DNA of 64,000 nucleotides from Haloprofundus marisrubri (lineage in GTDB: Archaea > Halobacteriota > Halobacteria > Halobacteriales > Haloferacaceae): positions 312,001 through 376,000 of the forward strand of contig NZ_LOPU01000018.1 of the NCBI RefSeq assembly GCF_001469955.1, read 5' to 3'. Below the pieces are notes generated by a model. The model did not search any database. It had not been told where the DNA came from and saw nothing but the letters and a program-made list of their open reading frames with translations. Both the position numbers and the translations under genes were made by a program. The stretch's first letter is position 1; every line of letters starts with the position of its first letter. Shown piece by piece: positions 1 to 8,944 of the stretch.

Positions 1-1
1 A

Positions 2-91
2 ATCGCCCGACTGGTGTTCACCAGCCTGATTCCGCAACTGTTCATCGGCTATCTGGGTGCGGTGGTCGTCGACGGGACGTTCTGGTCCTGA
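2..91 (+). CDS. C-terminal end of a membrane protein (5' truncated)
   Basis: Only the last 29 codons of a reading frame that enters from outside the window are visible, ending in TGA at 89-91. The peptide is hydrophobic (for example LVFTSLIPQLFIGYLGAVVV) and looks like the final transmembrane segment of an integral membrane protein. The family cannot be named from this fragment. It is on the same strand as the small membrane protein that follows about 50 bases later, so the two may be co-transcribed. Confidence 0.55.
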   Translation: MARLVFTSLIPQLFIGYLGAVVVDGTFWS

Positions 92-141
92 CCGCCGCTC
101 GGAGCGACGAACCTATGGGTACCCGGCCGGAACGAACGTTC

Positions 142-396
142 ATGTCGAAGGATATCCCGACCCGCGAGCGCTCGACGCGCGAACGCGGGACGTACGCCGG
201 CCACAACGAGGACCCGACGCTGGCGAGCTATCTCTCGTCGCTTTTCTTTCTGCTGTCGGTTCCGACGTTCGTCGCCATCGCCTACGGCGGCGCGTACATG
301 GGCTACTACGGCGAGGGCGCTATCGTCCCTATCTTCGGCGGCCTGCTCGTCTTCGCAATCTGCGTCGCGTTCGCGGCGATGCACTTCAAGCGCTGA
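142..396 (+). CDS. Small two-helix membrane protein, unknown function
   Basis: An 84-residue protein with a charged N-terminus (MSKDIPTRERS) followed by two hydrophobic stretches at roughly residues 32-55 and 60-80, so probably two membrane helices with both ends in the cytoplasm. An upstream in-frame ATG at 115 would add nine residues. I prefer 142 because the added residues are basic and unlike the acidic N-termini of neighbours. It follows the truncated membrane protein on the same strand. I recognise no family. Confidence 0.6.
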   Translation: MSKDIPTRERSTRERGTYAGHNEDPTLASYLSSLFFLLSVPTFVAIAYGGAYMGYYGEGAIVPIFGGLLVFAICVAFAAMHFKR

Positions 397-445
397 CGGC
401 GTCGTTCCGCCCGGACGATATTTTCTACACGCGCGCGTACACGAG

Positions 446-661
446 TCACTGAAAGCCGCTCTCGATACTGCCGTAGATTATCAGTCCGGTCGAGACCAAC
501 ACGAGCAGTATCTCGAAGCGGGAGACGCCGTCGTCGGTGAGAAAGAACGTACAGAGGCTGACGATGCCCAGTATCACCGCGAGTCCGAAGATGAGAAGCG
601 TTCGATTGACACCGCTTTGGTACCACCGATACGCGCGTTCCTCCAGTTGGTCCAGACTCAC
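446..661 (-). CDS. Small two-helix membrane protein, unknown function
   Basis: A 71-residue protein with a GTG start at 661. An amphipathic N-terminus (SLDQLEERAYRWYQSG) is followed by two hydrophobic segments at about residues 19-41 and 50-67 (LLIFGLAVILG, ILLVLVSTGLIIYG). The YRWY motif just before the first helix is common in small haloarchaeal membrane proteins of unknown role. It is divergent to the gene at 142 and upstream of the 678-1208 gene. No function can be assigned. Confidence 0.6.
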   Translation of the reverse strand: MSLDQLEERAYRWYQSGVNRTLLIFGLAVILGIVSLCTFFLTDDGVSRFEILLVLVSTGLIIYGSIESGFQ

Positions 662-677
662 GCGTGCACGTTCCGTA

Positions 678-1208
678 TCAGTACCAGATGTCCTTGAACT
701 CGCACTGGACGGGTTCGGTGACGACGTTCGTCACGAGTGCCAGCGAGACGAGACCGACCGCGGTATCCATCTCGGCGGGCGCTGCGCCGTCGGACTCCCA
801 ACCGGCGAGACAGACGCCGAGGTCGACGTGCCAGTCGTGGACGGTGACCAACCACTCGTCGGGGAGCTCTTCGGAGTCCGCGCTGACGCGGAAGAGGTAT
901 TTGAACGTCTCGTCGCTTCGCTCGCTGATGTCGCTGCCGGCCTCGTAGCCGGGCAGTTGCGGCGTGCCGAACAGTTGGACGAGACGGTAGAGTGCGGTGC
1001 CGATGTCGCCGTACTCGCCACCCTGCGTGCGCCGGTTCAACTCGACGTACGCGTCGATGTCGTCGCGTTCGCGGAGTTGGTCTTCGAGCAGCGTGTCGCC
1101 GTCGTCGAGACGCTGTCGAATCTCGTCGGCAGAAACCGGTTCGAGCGTGATGTCACCCAGCGTCTCGAGGTCCGGTGCGTCGGGGTGGTCGCGGATATCG
1201 ACCGGCAT
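678..1208 (-). CDS. Conserved acidic haloarchaeal protein, unknown function
   Basis: A 176-residue soluble, acidic protein. I chose the ATG at 1208 (MPVDIRDHPDAPDLE) rather than the upstream in-frame start at 1241, which would overlap the preceding gene and add basic residues. The sequence alternates acidic helices with a strand-rich C-terminal half (WLVTVHDWHVDLGVCLAGWES). There is no signal peptide, membrane segment or recognisable catalytic motif. It begins two bases past the stop of the small membrane protein at 1211-1459, so the pair probably forms a transcriptional unit. Confidence 0.65.
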   Translation of the reverse strand: MPVDIRDHPDAPDLETLGDITLEPVSADEIRQRLDDGDTLLEDQLRERDDIDAYVELNRRTQGGEYGDIGTALYRLVQLFGTPQLPGYEAGSDISERSDETFKYLFRVSADSEELPDEWLVTVHDWHVDLGVCLAGWESDGAAPAEMDTAVGLVSLALVTNVVTEPVQCEFKDIWY

Positions 1209-1210
1209 CG

Positions 1211-1459
1211 TTAGTAGGCGAACGTCATGAAGCCGCGCCAACCGGCGTAGCCGGCGACGAGACAGACGACACCGGTTGCGATGACGATGAACGAGTCGAC
1301 GGTCGTGATGGCGTCACCGAGGCCGTTGAGGTTGAAGTAGAGGGTGATGCCGAGCATCGTGAGCACGTAGCCGACGACCGCACCCACGAGCGTCAGTCCG
1401 AGGGAGGCCAGCCCCAGCGGCTGTTGCATCCTCGGTGGGACCCGATGTTTGAGCGACAT
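1211..1459 (-). CDS. Small membrane protein, unknown function
   Basis: An 82-residue protein starting at MSLKHRVPP (ATG at 1459; another ATG three codons upstream at 1468 is also possible). There are two strong hydrophobic segments, at about residues 14-40 (LGLASLGLTLVGAVVGYVL) and 55-78 (FIVIATGVVCLVAGYAGW). It lies directly upstream of, and almost touches, the acidic protein gene at 678-1208, suggesting co-expression. No family was recognised. Confidence 0.6.
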   Translation of the reverse strand: MSLKHRVPPRMQQPLGLASLGLTLVGAVVGYVLTMLGITLYFNLNGLGDAITTVDSFIVIATGVVCLVAGYAGWRGFMTFAY

Positions 1460-1579
1460 GGTAATCATCCGTTCATTGTAGTGGTGTCATATATATCCCG
1501 CGCTATGAGTTCACACGGACGGCGTCCCTGCCCGTTCCCGTCCCAGTACCGCGAGGTTCGAGACCCACTCTCCGCTCGA

Positions 1580-2062
1580 CTACTCGGCGTTTCGGTCCGT
1601 GTCCGTTCTCGGTGACGACCCCTCACCGCTTCCGGACCGTGTGTCGGTGGCGGCGTCGTCGGTGCTGGTCGTGTCGGTGGCGTACGCACCGTCGGCGTCT
1701 GCGCTCCGTTCGTCGCCGACCGACCGCTCACGAGCGTCAGAAGGAGTGTTTCCGAGTGGGCTGAGTCGTGGGTCGTACTCGGCGTCGCCGGGGGCGTCGA
1801 CGGGTTGGTCGCCGGCAGGGTCGTCTTCGGTCGACTCGCTCGGAGTCGACGCCGTCTCTCGGGTGAGTTCGTCGGCCGGGATACGAACCCGGTAGCCGAC
1901 CGCCATCAGAACTGTGCCGAGTCCTAACGCGAGCAGAACCGGCTGTGAGAACAGCGACACTTCGCCGGTGACGACCGACTGGTGGAGCGCTTCGCCGAAG
2001 ACGAGCGCTCCGGTGACGAGGAGGACCGTACTGATGAGATTCCACGGGTTCGCGTACGCCAT
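1580..2062 (-). CDS. Membrane protein with long acidic disordered tail
   Basis: A 160-residue protein. The first 60 residues hold two hydrophobic segments (LISTVLLVTGALVFGEAL; PVLLALGLGTVLMAVGY). The remaining ~100 residues are a low-complexity Asp/Ser/Thr/Glu/Gly tail typical of disordered acidic haloarchaeal tails. The ATG at 2062 is the only good start. It lies downstream of the purine phosphoribosyltransferase on the same strand, separated by 54 bases. Function unknown. Confidence 0.6.
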   Translation of the reverse strand: MAYANPWNLISTVLLVTGALVFGEALHQSVVTGEVSLFSQPVLLALGLGTVLMAVGYRVRIPADELTRETASTPSESTEDDPAGDQPVDAPGDAEYDPRLSPLGNTPSDARERSVGDERSADADGAYATDTTSTDDAATDTRSGSGEGSSPRTDTDRNAE

Positions 2063-2116
2063 ACGGCCATTCGCAACCGACTGGATAAAAAAGCAGTCTT
2101 CGGCCGCTCGCGTCGC

Positions 2117-2686
2117 TTATCCGTCGCCGTGTTCGTCGACGATGACGACTTCGCCGTCTTCGACGGTGACGTTGATGAGCGTCTTCACGTCGTAGTCGGT
2201 GTCGTCGAGTTCGTTCGGGCCGGCCTTCTTGATGACCGCGACCACGTCGACGACGTCCGCACCGACGTCGTTTATGAGCGCGTCGATGATGGCTTTCATC
2301 GTGCCGCCCGTCGAAAGCACGTCGTCGAGGACGAGCACCCGGTCGCCCTCCTCGACGTCGTTGATGTACATCTCGCTCTCGGAGTAACCCGTCTCCTGAA
2401 ACAGCGGCACCTCGCCGTCGAGGCCGTACTGTCGCTTGCGGATAACGACGAGCGGGATGTCGGTCATGAGCGAGACGGCCGTCGAGATGTGAATACCCAT
2501 CGCCGCGGGAGTCACGATTTTGTCGACGTTCTCCAGTTCCGCCTTGCGGATGATTTTGATGACGATTTCGCGGAGAAGACTCGGTTCGAGCATCGGCACG
2601 CCGTCGCTGATGGGGTGGACGAAGTACTCGTAGTCGCCTTTCTCGATGATAGGGGCCTCACACAGCGACTGCCGCAACTGGTCCAT
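2117..2686 (-). CDS. hpt: Purine phosphoribosyltransferase (HGPRTase-like)
   Basis: A 189-residue type I phosphoribosyltransferase for purine salvage, transferring ribose-5-phosphate from PRPP to a purine base in the cytoplasm. The PRPP-binding signature [14 protein letters not shown] is clear at about residues 116-129, preceded by the usual beta-strand core ([20 protein letters not shown]). The family is the archaeal group variously annotated as hypoxanthine/guanine or adenine phosphoribosyltransferase, and sequence alone does not settle base specificity. I start at MDQLRQSL (ATG 2686). A start at 2752 would add a His/Pro-rich extension not expected in the family. Confidence 0.88.
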   Translation of the reverse strand: MDQLRQSLCEAPIIEKGDYEYFVHPISDGVPMLEPSLLREIVIKIIRKAELENVDKIVTPAAMGIHISTAVSLMTDIPLVVIRKRQYGLDGEVPLFQETGYSESEMYINDVEEGDRVLVLDDVLSTGGTMKAIIDALINDVGADVVDVVAVIKKAGPNELDDTDYDVKTLINVTVEDGEVVIVDEHGDG

Positions 2687-2811
2687 GCCGACAGTTTCCG
2701 TCGGTGGGGATAAATGCTGGTGGTTCGGGTGTCGTTCGTGGTGCGGTGCCACGGAGCGTCTCGGTTACGGAAACACTGCAAAAACGGGAGTTCGCGCCGT
2801 CCTTCGCCACT

Positions 2812-4596
2812 TCAGACGACAATCAGCAGCGCGATACCGACCGTCACGACGGCGGTGAGAAGCAGGACGCTCGTTCCGATGCCCGCTCGCAGCGACACCG
2901 GCCACGTCGGTTCGCCCTCCTCGTCGGTGTCGGTGCGACCGGTGGCACGTCGAAGCGCCTCGTCGGGATTACCGACCGTCCACGTGACACCCGAGGCGGT
3001 GGCGACGGCCGCCCGGTCGACGGCCGCGTACGTCTCGGTGACGCCGCGAACCAGTCCCCGAGTCCCGTAGAACGCCAGCGGGTTGTAGAGCGCGTCGATG
3101 TCCGGCACGCGCCCGAGGCGGTCTAGCAGCCGTTTCAGGACGACGAACGCGACGACGCCGAGGATGAACAAGATGACTCCCTCCTGAATGTGGCCCCAAG
3201 TGTACGTCGTGTAGTCGAAGCCGCCCTCGTTGCCGGGAAGGATGGCGAACAGCGCGTTCGGGACCAGCCCGTAGAACACACAGAGTATCGCCACAGTGAC
3301 CATCCCGACCATCTGGAGTCGGTTCGCGTCGCGGACCGGCCCGTCGTAGCTTCCCTCGTAGAAGGCGTACCAGCCCAGTTTGATGAACGAGAGGAACGTC
3401 CCGACGCCGCCGGCCAACAGCAGATACCAGATGACGTAGAGATGCTCGTAGTGCGCTTCGGCGAGCACCATTCCCTTGCTGACGAAGCCGTTGAAGCCGG
3501 GGAAGCCGCCGATAGAGAGCGCGGCGACGACGAACGCGACGAACGTGACGGGCATCTTCCGCCAGAGGCCGCCGACGTACTTCAGGCTCTCCTCGCCGGT
3601 TCGGTAGATGATGACGCCGACGGTCATGAACAGCAGGCTCTTGTAGAGGATGTGGTTGAACACGTGGCCGAACGCGCCGGCCGTCGCCACCGTCGTCCCG
3701 ATGCCGACGCCCGCAATCATGTAGCCGACCTGCGACTGGATGTGGTACGAGAGCAGGCGGCGCATATCCTTCTGGAGCACGGCCATCGTCGCGCCGAAGA
3801 CGGCCATCGCCGCGCCCATGTACGCAATCCAGAGGTGTCCCTCCGGGAACGCGCGGTACATCGCGTAGACGCCGGTCTTCGTCGTGTAGACGCAGAGGAA
3901 GACGCTGGCGGCGACGTGCGGCCGCGGGTAGGTGTCGGGTAGCCACGCGTGCAGGCCGACGAAGCCGACGTTGACGCCGATACCGATAGCGGCCAGCGCC
4001 AGAATCGCAGGCGTGCCGCCGACGATACCCGTCGAGGCGCTGAAGAGGAACGACCCCACTTCGGCGTAGTGCCAGACGATGGCCGCGAGGACGAGACTGC
4101 CGCCGATACCGTGCAGCACGGCGTAGCGGAAGCCCGCACGGACGGCTTTGCCGCCGTAGTCCCAGACGAGAAGCGTGCTCGTGACGGCCATCAGCTCCCA
4201 GAAGAACACGAGCGTGAGCCAGTCACCGGCGAAGACGGCCCCGATACTGGTGCCCGCGTACGACAGCGCGTAGGCGGTCTGCTTGTTCGACGCGTCGCTC
4301 GCGTACGAATAGAGAACCGCGATAGCACCGATAAAGCCGAAGATGATGCCCATCAGCCGCGAGAACTCGTCGACGTTGAACAGGACGACCTCGAAGCCGA
4401 ACTGCTGGGCTTCTGAGCCGAATAGTTTGACCGCCCAATGTGCACCCTCGGGCGCGAGGAATGCGATGGGGACGACGACGGCTGTCGCGACGAATCCGAG
4501 CGCGTGACCGACGCGTCGGGGGACGAACGGCAACAGCAACGCGGCGACGAGTACGTAGACGAACGGCGGAACGATGGTTAGCGCTTCGGCTACCAT
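2812..4596 (-). CDS. Mrp/Mnh antiporter MrpD/NuoL-like subunit (third paralogue)
   Basis: A 594-residue polytopic membrane protein of the complex I-like proton-translocating family (Pfam Proton_antipo_M), last gene of the antiporter operon. The conserved glutamate of the FFWEL segment is at residue 134. The usual TM7 lysine (GFGVKxA) is replaced by asparagine in GIGVNVGFVGLHAWLPDTYP (N209). A lysine at 240 (YTTKTGVYA) and the KDMRRLLSYHIQSQVGY region are present. The ATG at 4596 overlaps the previous stop by one base (TGATG). It probably forms one of the ion channels of the complex, though loss of the TM7 lysine may alter transport. A C-terminal extension with a final helix follows an acidic linker. 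Confidence 0.85.
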   Translation of the reverse strand: MVAEALTIVPPFVYVLVAALLLPFVPRRVGHALGFVATAVVVPIAFLAPEGAHWAVKLFGSEAQQFGFEVVLFNVDEFSRLMGIIFGFIGAIAVLYSYASDASNKQTAYALSYAGTSIGAVFAGDWLTLVFFWELMAVTSTLLVWDYGGKAVRAGFRYAVLHGIGGSLVLAAIVWHYAEVGSFLFSASTGIVGGTPAILALAAIGIGVNVGFVGLHAWLPDTYPRPHVAASVFLCVYTTKTGVYAMYRAFPEGHLWIAYMGAAMAVFGATMAVLQKDMRRLLSYHIQSQVGYMIAGVGIGTTVATAGAFGHVFNHILYKSLLFMTVGVIIYRTGEESLKYVGGLWRKMPVTFVAFVVAALSIGGFPGFNGFVSKGMVLAEAHYEHLYVIWYLLLAGGVGTFLSFIKLGWYAFYEGSYDGPVRDANRLQMVGMVTVAILCVFYGLVPNALFAILPGNEGGFDYTTYTWGHIQEGVILFILGVVAFVVLKRLLDRLGRVPDIDALYNPLAFYGTRGLVRGVTETYAAVDRAAVATASGVTWTVGNPDEALRRATGRTDTDEEGEPTWPVSLRAGIGTSVLLLTAVVTVGIALLIVV

Positions 4597-6488
4597 CAGA
4601 ACAACACCCCCGCGGTCGCCGCCATCGCCGGCGTCGCCGCCGTGACCACCTGCTCGACGATTCGCAGGAACACTGCCCGGCCCGGCACGATGCCGAGGAC
4701 GATGGAACCGGCCGCGGCGGTCAGAATCGGGCCGAGCATGAACCACGTGCTCTCGCCACCGAGCCAGCTACGGGTTTCCCAGCCACCGGTCGGCGGGCCG
4801 CCCTCGTGGTGGTGGTCGTGGTCGTCGTGGTCGTCAGCCTCGTGGTCGGCCATCTCCGTGGCCCCGTCACCGAGTTCGCCTCCCTGTTCCGTGGTTTTGA
4901 CGTGGTCGGAGGGGTGGCGGTCGACGGCGTAGTCGCCGTTCGGGTCCGCGGGTTTCTGGACTTCGTTCGCGCGGGCGCTGGCACCGCCGTTGCCGCCGGT
5001 CAGCGCCGAACCCTCGCCGACGTCGGCGTTCTCGTCGGATTTGTGCCCACCGTCGGCGGCGACGTCCGCCCGGCCGCCGATGCGGTGTTCGACGAGCGGT
5101 TTTCGGTCGTGGCCGCCGGGCATCTCGCTCTCGAAGAACGCCTGATAGAACACCGGCCAGAAGTAGGCGATGTTCAACACACCGGAGACGAGCAACGCGA
5201 CGGTGAACGCGACTGCGCCGCCGGAAGCGGTGCCGACGAGCAGGTAGAACTTGCTGACGAAGCCGGCGACGAGCGGGATGCCCGCCATCCCAGCCGCGGC
5301 GATACCGAAGGCGGCCATCGTCAGCGGCATCCGTTTCCCGATGCCGGCCATGTCGCTGATGTCGTCGGTGTGGGTCTCGACGTGGATGATACCCGCACAG
5401 AAGAACAGGGTGAGCTTCATGAACGCGTGCGCCGGGATGTGGAGCAACCCGCCGATGAGCGCGAATCTCGCGGCGTCGCCGCCCATCGACGCCCCGATGC
5501 CGAGGCCGAGGACGATGTACGACAACTGACTCACCGTCGAGTACGCGAGACGGCGCTTGAGGTTGTCCTGTCTGAGCGCGATGATACTCGCCATCAAGAG
5601 TGTGAACGCCGCGACGGCCGCCAACGGCACGCCGACGCCGAGGTCACCCACCGTCTGTGGGCCGAACACTTCGAGGACGACGCGGGCGATGCCGAACACG
5701 CCGGATTTGACGACTGCGACGGCGTGCAGGAGGCCCGAGACGGGCGTGGGTGCGACCATCGCGTCGGGCAGCCACGAGTGGACGGGCATCAACGCTGCTT
5801 TGACGCCGAAACCGAGCGTCAGCAGTGCGAACGCCGCGCGAGCGAGCGTCGGGTCCGCGGTGGAGAGGCCTTCGATGCCGCCGGGAGTGAACGCTACCGA
5901 CCCGGCGAGCACGTAGACGAGAACGGTGCCGGCGAGCACCGCGACGCCGCCGCCGAAGGTGTACGCGAGGTACTTTCGACCGGCGGCGCGCGACTCGGCC
6001 GTCTCGTCGTGGCCGACGAGCGGGTACGTGGCTACGGTGAGGAGTTCGTAGAAGACGAACAACACGAGCAGGTTCGCCGCGAACGCGACGCCGACGGCGC
6101 TGGCCACGCTGGCGGCGAACGCCGCGAAGTACCGCGTTTGGGAGTGCTCGTGGAGGCCGCGCATGTAACCGATGCTGTAGAAACTGGTGACGAGCCACAG
6201 CAGACTCGCCAGCAGGCCGAACAGCATGCCGAGCGCGTCGGCTTGGAGCGTGAATTCAACGACGTCTTCACCGCCGAGCGGGACGAACGCGCCCAAGTTC
6301 GTGACGTAAACGTCGCCCGCGAGAACGCCGGGCACCATACTCGCCACGATGAGGAACGTCGCCGCGGCGGCGAGCAGCGTCCACGCCTCGCGGACGTTCG
6401 GGCGGCGGTTCGACGCGTAGATGAACGCGATGGCGACCGCCGGAACGGCGACCGCCGCGAGCGGTCTGAGTGATGGGATATCTGTCAT
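4596..6488 (-). CDS. Mrp/Mnh antiporter MrpD/MrpA-like subunit with His-rich insert
   Basis: A 630-residue polytopic membrane subunit of the Mrp-type cation/proton antiporter, related to NuoL/M/N. Key channel residues are present: glutamate 148 in FYELL, lysine 230 in GFGVKAALMPVHSWLPDA, histidine 350/354 in LLHIPAHAFMK and lysine 413 in VAGFVSKF. Residues about 453-580 form a hydrophilic insertion before the last helix. It ends in a His/Asp cluster (DHEADDHDDHDHHHE, about residues 548-562) that resembles a metal-binding loop. It overlaps the upstream gene by four bases (ATGA) and the downstream one by one, so translation is probably coupled. Confidence 0.87.
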   Translation of the reverse strand: MTDIPSLRPLAAVAVPAVAIAFIYASNRRPNVREAWTLLAAAATFLIVASMVPGVLAGDVYVTNLGAFVPLGGEDVVEFTLQADALGMLFGLLASLLWLVTSFYSIGYMRGLHEHSQTRYFAAFAASVASAVGVAFAANLLVLFVFYELLTVATYPLVGHDETAESRAAGRKYLAYTFGGGVAVLAGTVLVYVLAGSVAFTPGGIEGLSTADPTLARAAFALLTLGFGVKAALMPVHSWLPDAMVAPTPVSGLLHAVAVVKSGVFGIARVVLEVFGPQTVGDLGVGVPLAAVAAFTLLMASIIALRQDNLKRRLAYSTVSQLSYIVLGLGIGASMGGDAARFALIGGLLHIPAHAFMKLTLFFCAGIIHVETHTDDISDMAGIGKRMPLTMAAFGIAAAGMAGIPLVAGFVSKFYLLVGTASGGAVAFTVALLVSGVLNIAYFWPVFYQAFFESEMPGGHDRKPLVEHRIGGRADVAADGGHKSDENADVGEGSALTGGNGGASARANEVQKPADPNGDYAVDRHPSDHVKTTEQGGELGDGATEMADHEADDHDDHDHHHEGGPPTGGWETRSWLGGESTWFMLGPILTAAAGSIVLGIVPGRAVFLRIVEQVVTAATPAMAATAGVLF

Positions 6489-8059
6489 GGCTGGAGTAGG
6501 AGGTCGAGGGTCGGTTCGAGGAGCGGTTCGAACGTGGAGACGAGCGGGCCGAGCGCCACGGCCAGAAGCGCCGCGACGAGGATAACGGCGACCATCCCGG
6601 CAGAGGGACTGCCGAAGTCAACGTCGGAGCCACGCCCGAGCGTCGGCCGTTCGTCGTCCGTGTCACTGTCGTCGTTGGCTCCGCCGTCGGCGACGGCGGC
6701 CGCGCCGGTTCCCGTCGACCGCTCGGCGGGCGCCTCCCTCGGCGCGGCCGAGCGGAAGTACATCCGTTCGACGATGCGGAGGAAGTACGCCAGCGTCAAC
6801 AGGGTACTCAGGAGGATGACGACGGCGATGGGCCACAGTTGCGATTGAATCGCGCCGAGGGCGATGTACCACTTGCCGACGAAGCCGACGGCGGGTGGCA
6901 CGCCGACCATCGACAGCGACAAGGTCGCAAGTGCGGCGCTGAGAAGCGGCGCGCGGGCCGCGAGGCCGTCGAACTCGCCGACGTAGCGCGCGCCGGTCCG
7001 CGCCGCGATAGCGCCCACCGCGAGGAACAGGCCGCCTTTCATGACGGCGTGGCCGACGAGGTGGACCACTCCACCCGTGACCGCCGCGTCGTTGGCGATG
7101 GCGAACGCGGCGACGACGAGGCCGAACTGCGACACCGACGAGTACGCGAGCATCCGCTTCAACTCGGTCTGCATCACCGCGAGCACGCTGCCGGCGATGA
7201 TGCTGATGCCCGCCAACACGAGCACGAACTCGCGGGCGAACGCGACCGAACTGAGGAAGTCGACGGTGTAAACGCTGAAAATCACGCGGCCGAGCGCGTA
7301 CGCCGACACCGTCGAGACGAGCGCCGAGATGAGCGCGCTGACGCTGTCTGGGGCGCTCGCGTACGCCTCCGGTTGCCACGTGTGCAGCGGGTACAGCGCC
7401 GTCTTGACGGCCAATCCGGTCACGACGAACGCGAAGGAGGCGCGCACGAGCGTCGACCCGTAGCCGACGCCGGCGAGTTTCTCGGCGAGGTCGGCCATGT
7501 TGAGCGTCCCCGTGGCGACGAACGCGTAGCCGATGCCGACGAGGAACAGCGATGCGCCGACGGTTCCCACGAGGAGGTACTTCAGCGCGCCGACGGCCGA
7601 CCGGCCGTCGTCACCGGTCGCCACCAACGCGTAGGCGGCGAGACCGGTGATTTCGAGGAAGACGTAGAGGTTGAACATGTCGCCCGTGACGCTCATCCCC
7701 GAGAGGCCGGCGACCAACAGGAGGTAGCCGGTGTAGAACGCCGCCGAGTGCGGACCGGCGCGCCGCGCGTAGGCGAGAATGCCGAGAGCGACAGCCGCGA
7801 CCAACACGACGACAGCGGCGTTGAGGCCGTCGACGACGAGTTCGATACCGAACGGTGGCTGGAACCCACCGACAGCGTAGCTGAGCGGTTCGCCGCCGGC
7901 GTACACCTCGAAGGCGACGAACGCCGCGAGCGCGGTGTGCGCCAGCGACGTCACGACTGCCAAGGGCCACGCGAGGCGTTCGAACTTGTAGCCGACGACG
8001 AGGCCGACGAGCGCCCCCACAATCGGCACCGCGACGAGAAGCGGCAGCAGTTCACTCAT
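6485..8059 (-). CDS. mrpD: Mrp/Mnh antiporter subunit D
   Basis: A 524-residue membrane protein of the MrpD/NuoN family, a proton- or cation-translocating subunit of the Mrp complex. Visible hallmarks are the glutamate in YVFLEITGLAAYAL (about residue 136), the TM7 lysine in GLAVKTALYPLHTWQPEAY, and the ELKRMLAYSSVSQFG segment. About 14 hydrophobic helices are followed by an acidic, Thr/Asp-rich cytoplasmic stretch near residues 440-490 and a final helix. It overlaps the upstream mrpC-like gene by eight bases. Confidence 0.9.
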   Translation of the reverse strand: MSELLPLLVAVPIVGALVGLVVGYKFERLAWPLAVVTSLAHTALAAFVAFEVYAGGEPLSYAVGGFQPPFGIELVVDGLNAAVVVLVAAVALGILAYARRAGPHSAAFYTGYLLLVAGLSGMSVTGDMFNLYVFLEITGLAAYALVATGDDGRSAVGALKYLLVGTVGASLFLVGIGYAFVATGTLNMADLAEKLAGVGYGSTLVRASFAFVVTGLAVKTALYPLHTWQPEAYASAPDSVSALISALVSTVSAYALGRVIFSVYTVDFLSSVAFAREFVLVLAGISIIAGSVLAVMQTELKRMLAYSSVSQFGLVVAAFAIANDAAVTGGVVHLVGHAVMKGGLFLAVGAIAARTGARYVGEFDGLAARAPLLSAALATLSLSMVGVPPAVGFVGKWYIALGAIQSQLWPIAVVILLSTLLTLAYFLRIVERMYFRSAAPREAPAERSTGTGAAAVADGGANDDSDTDDERPTLGRGSDVDFGSPSAGMVAVILVAALLAVALGPLVSTFEPLLEPTLDLLLQP

Positions 8060-8420
8060 CGGCGCGCACCTCCCGGAGGTTCACTTCGTCGAGCGTCCCG
8101 TACTCGGTGTAGATGCGGACGATGAGCGCCAGCGCCACCGCCGTGAGACTCACACCGACGACGATAGCCGTCAGGATGAGCACGTGCGGGAGCGGGCTGA
8201 CGTAGGTGGCCGCCTCGCCGCCGCTGCCGACGATGGGTGGCGACCCACCCTCGCGGTACGCCGAGGTGATGAAGAACAGGAAGATGCCCGTCTGGAAGAT
8301 GTTCATGCCGATGACCTTCTTGACGAGGTTCCGATTCTCTATCATCATGTACGCACCGATAGGCAGCAGCAACGCGACGACGATGTAGTTGTACCGCGTG
8401 AGTAGAAGTTCCCAAATCAT
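8052..8420 (-). CDS. mrpC: Mrp/Mnh antiporter subunit C (NuoK-like)
   Basis: A 122-residue protein with three membrane helices, matching the MrpC/NuoK family in size and pattern. The segment LVKKVIGMNIFQTGIFLFFI (about residues 32-51) and DPLPHVLILTAIVVG-like segment (here SPLPHVLILTAIVVGVSLTA) are characteristic. NuoK-type subunits carry proton-path residues inside the membrane and bridge the larger antiporter subunits. ATGA overlap with the mrpB stop at 8417-8420. Confidence 0.92.
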   Translation of the reverse strand: MIWELLLTRYNYIVVALLLPIGAYMMIENRNLVKKVIGMNIFQTGIFLFFITSAYREGGSPPIVGSGGEAATYVSPLPHVLILTAIVVGVSLTAVALALIVRIYTEYGTLDEVNLREVRADE

Positions 8421-8944
8421 GTGTCGTCCTCCATTGGTTCTCCCGTCTCGAACCCGGCGGCGATGAGGAAGAACAGGCCGGTGATGATACCGGCGACGAC
8501 CGCACCGATGCCGAGTTCGACGAGTTCGATGCCGTACTTGCTCGCGTGCGGGACCGGGTAGGCGGTGTACTGGAGGAACTCGCCGCCGAGCACCAACGAC
8601 CCCAGCGCGACGGCGACGAACGTCCCGACACCGACGGCGATGAGGCCGAGAATGACCGCGGGATTCAGCCAGTCGCGGACCGGACCGATACCGAACGCGA
8701 ACGCGAGCAGCAAGACGACGGTGCCGGCGATGGCCCCGCCTTGGAACCCGCCGCCCGCCGACGACGCCCCGTGGAACATCACGAACAGTCCGAGCGTCAA
8801 AATGAACGGCGTGACGACGCGGACGGTGGTCATGATGATGGTGCTCTCGACGTACGGCACTTGCTCGTCGTTACGCGTGATGCGGTTCGGCGAGTCTCCG
8901 GAACTGGTCGAGTTCCCGGAACTGCCGGAGCCGTTACCGCTCAT
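8417..8944 (-). CDS. mrpB: Mrp/Mnh antiporter subunit B
   Basis: A 175-residue protein. About 35 Ser/Gly/Asn-rich residues lead into an MnhB domain with four membrane helices. The family segments IIMTTVRVVTPFILTLGLFV and GASSAGGGFQGGAIAGT are obvious. MrpB is a small integral subunit required for assembly and activity of the antiporter. It overlaps by four bases both upstream (8941-8944) and downstream (8417-8420). Confidence 0.92.
   Translation of the reverse strand: MSGNGSGSSGNSTSSGDSPNRITRNDEQVPYVESTIIMTTVRVVTPFILTLGLFVMFHGASSAGGGFQGGAIAGTVVLLLAFAFGIGPVRDWLNPAVILGLIAVGVGTFVAVALGSLVLGGEFLQYTAYPVPHASKYGIELVELGIGAVVAGIITGLFFLIAAGFETGEPMEDDT

Noticed and set aside
4440-6473. A 677-codon open frame on the plus strand
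   Set aside because: It lies entirely opposite the well-supported MrpD-like subunit. The product is Arg/Gly/Asp-rich with no family, as expected from GC-rich antisense frames.
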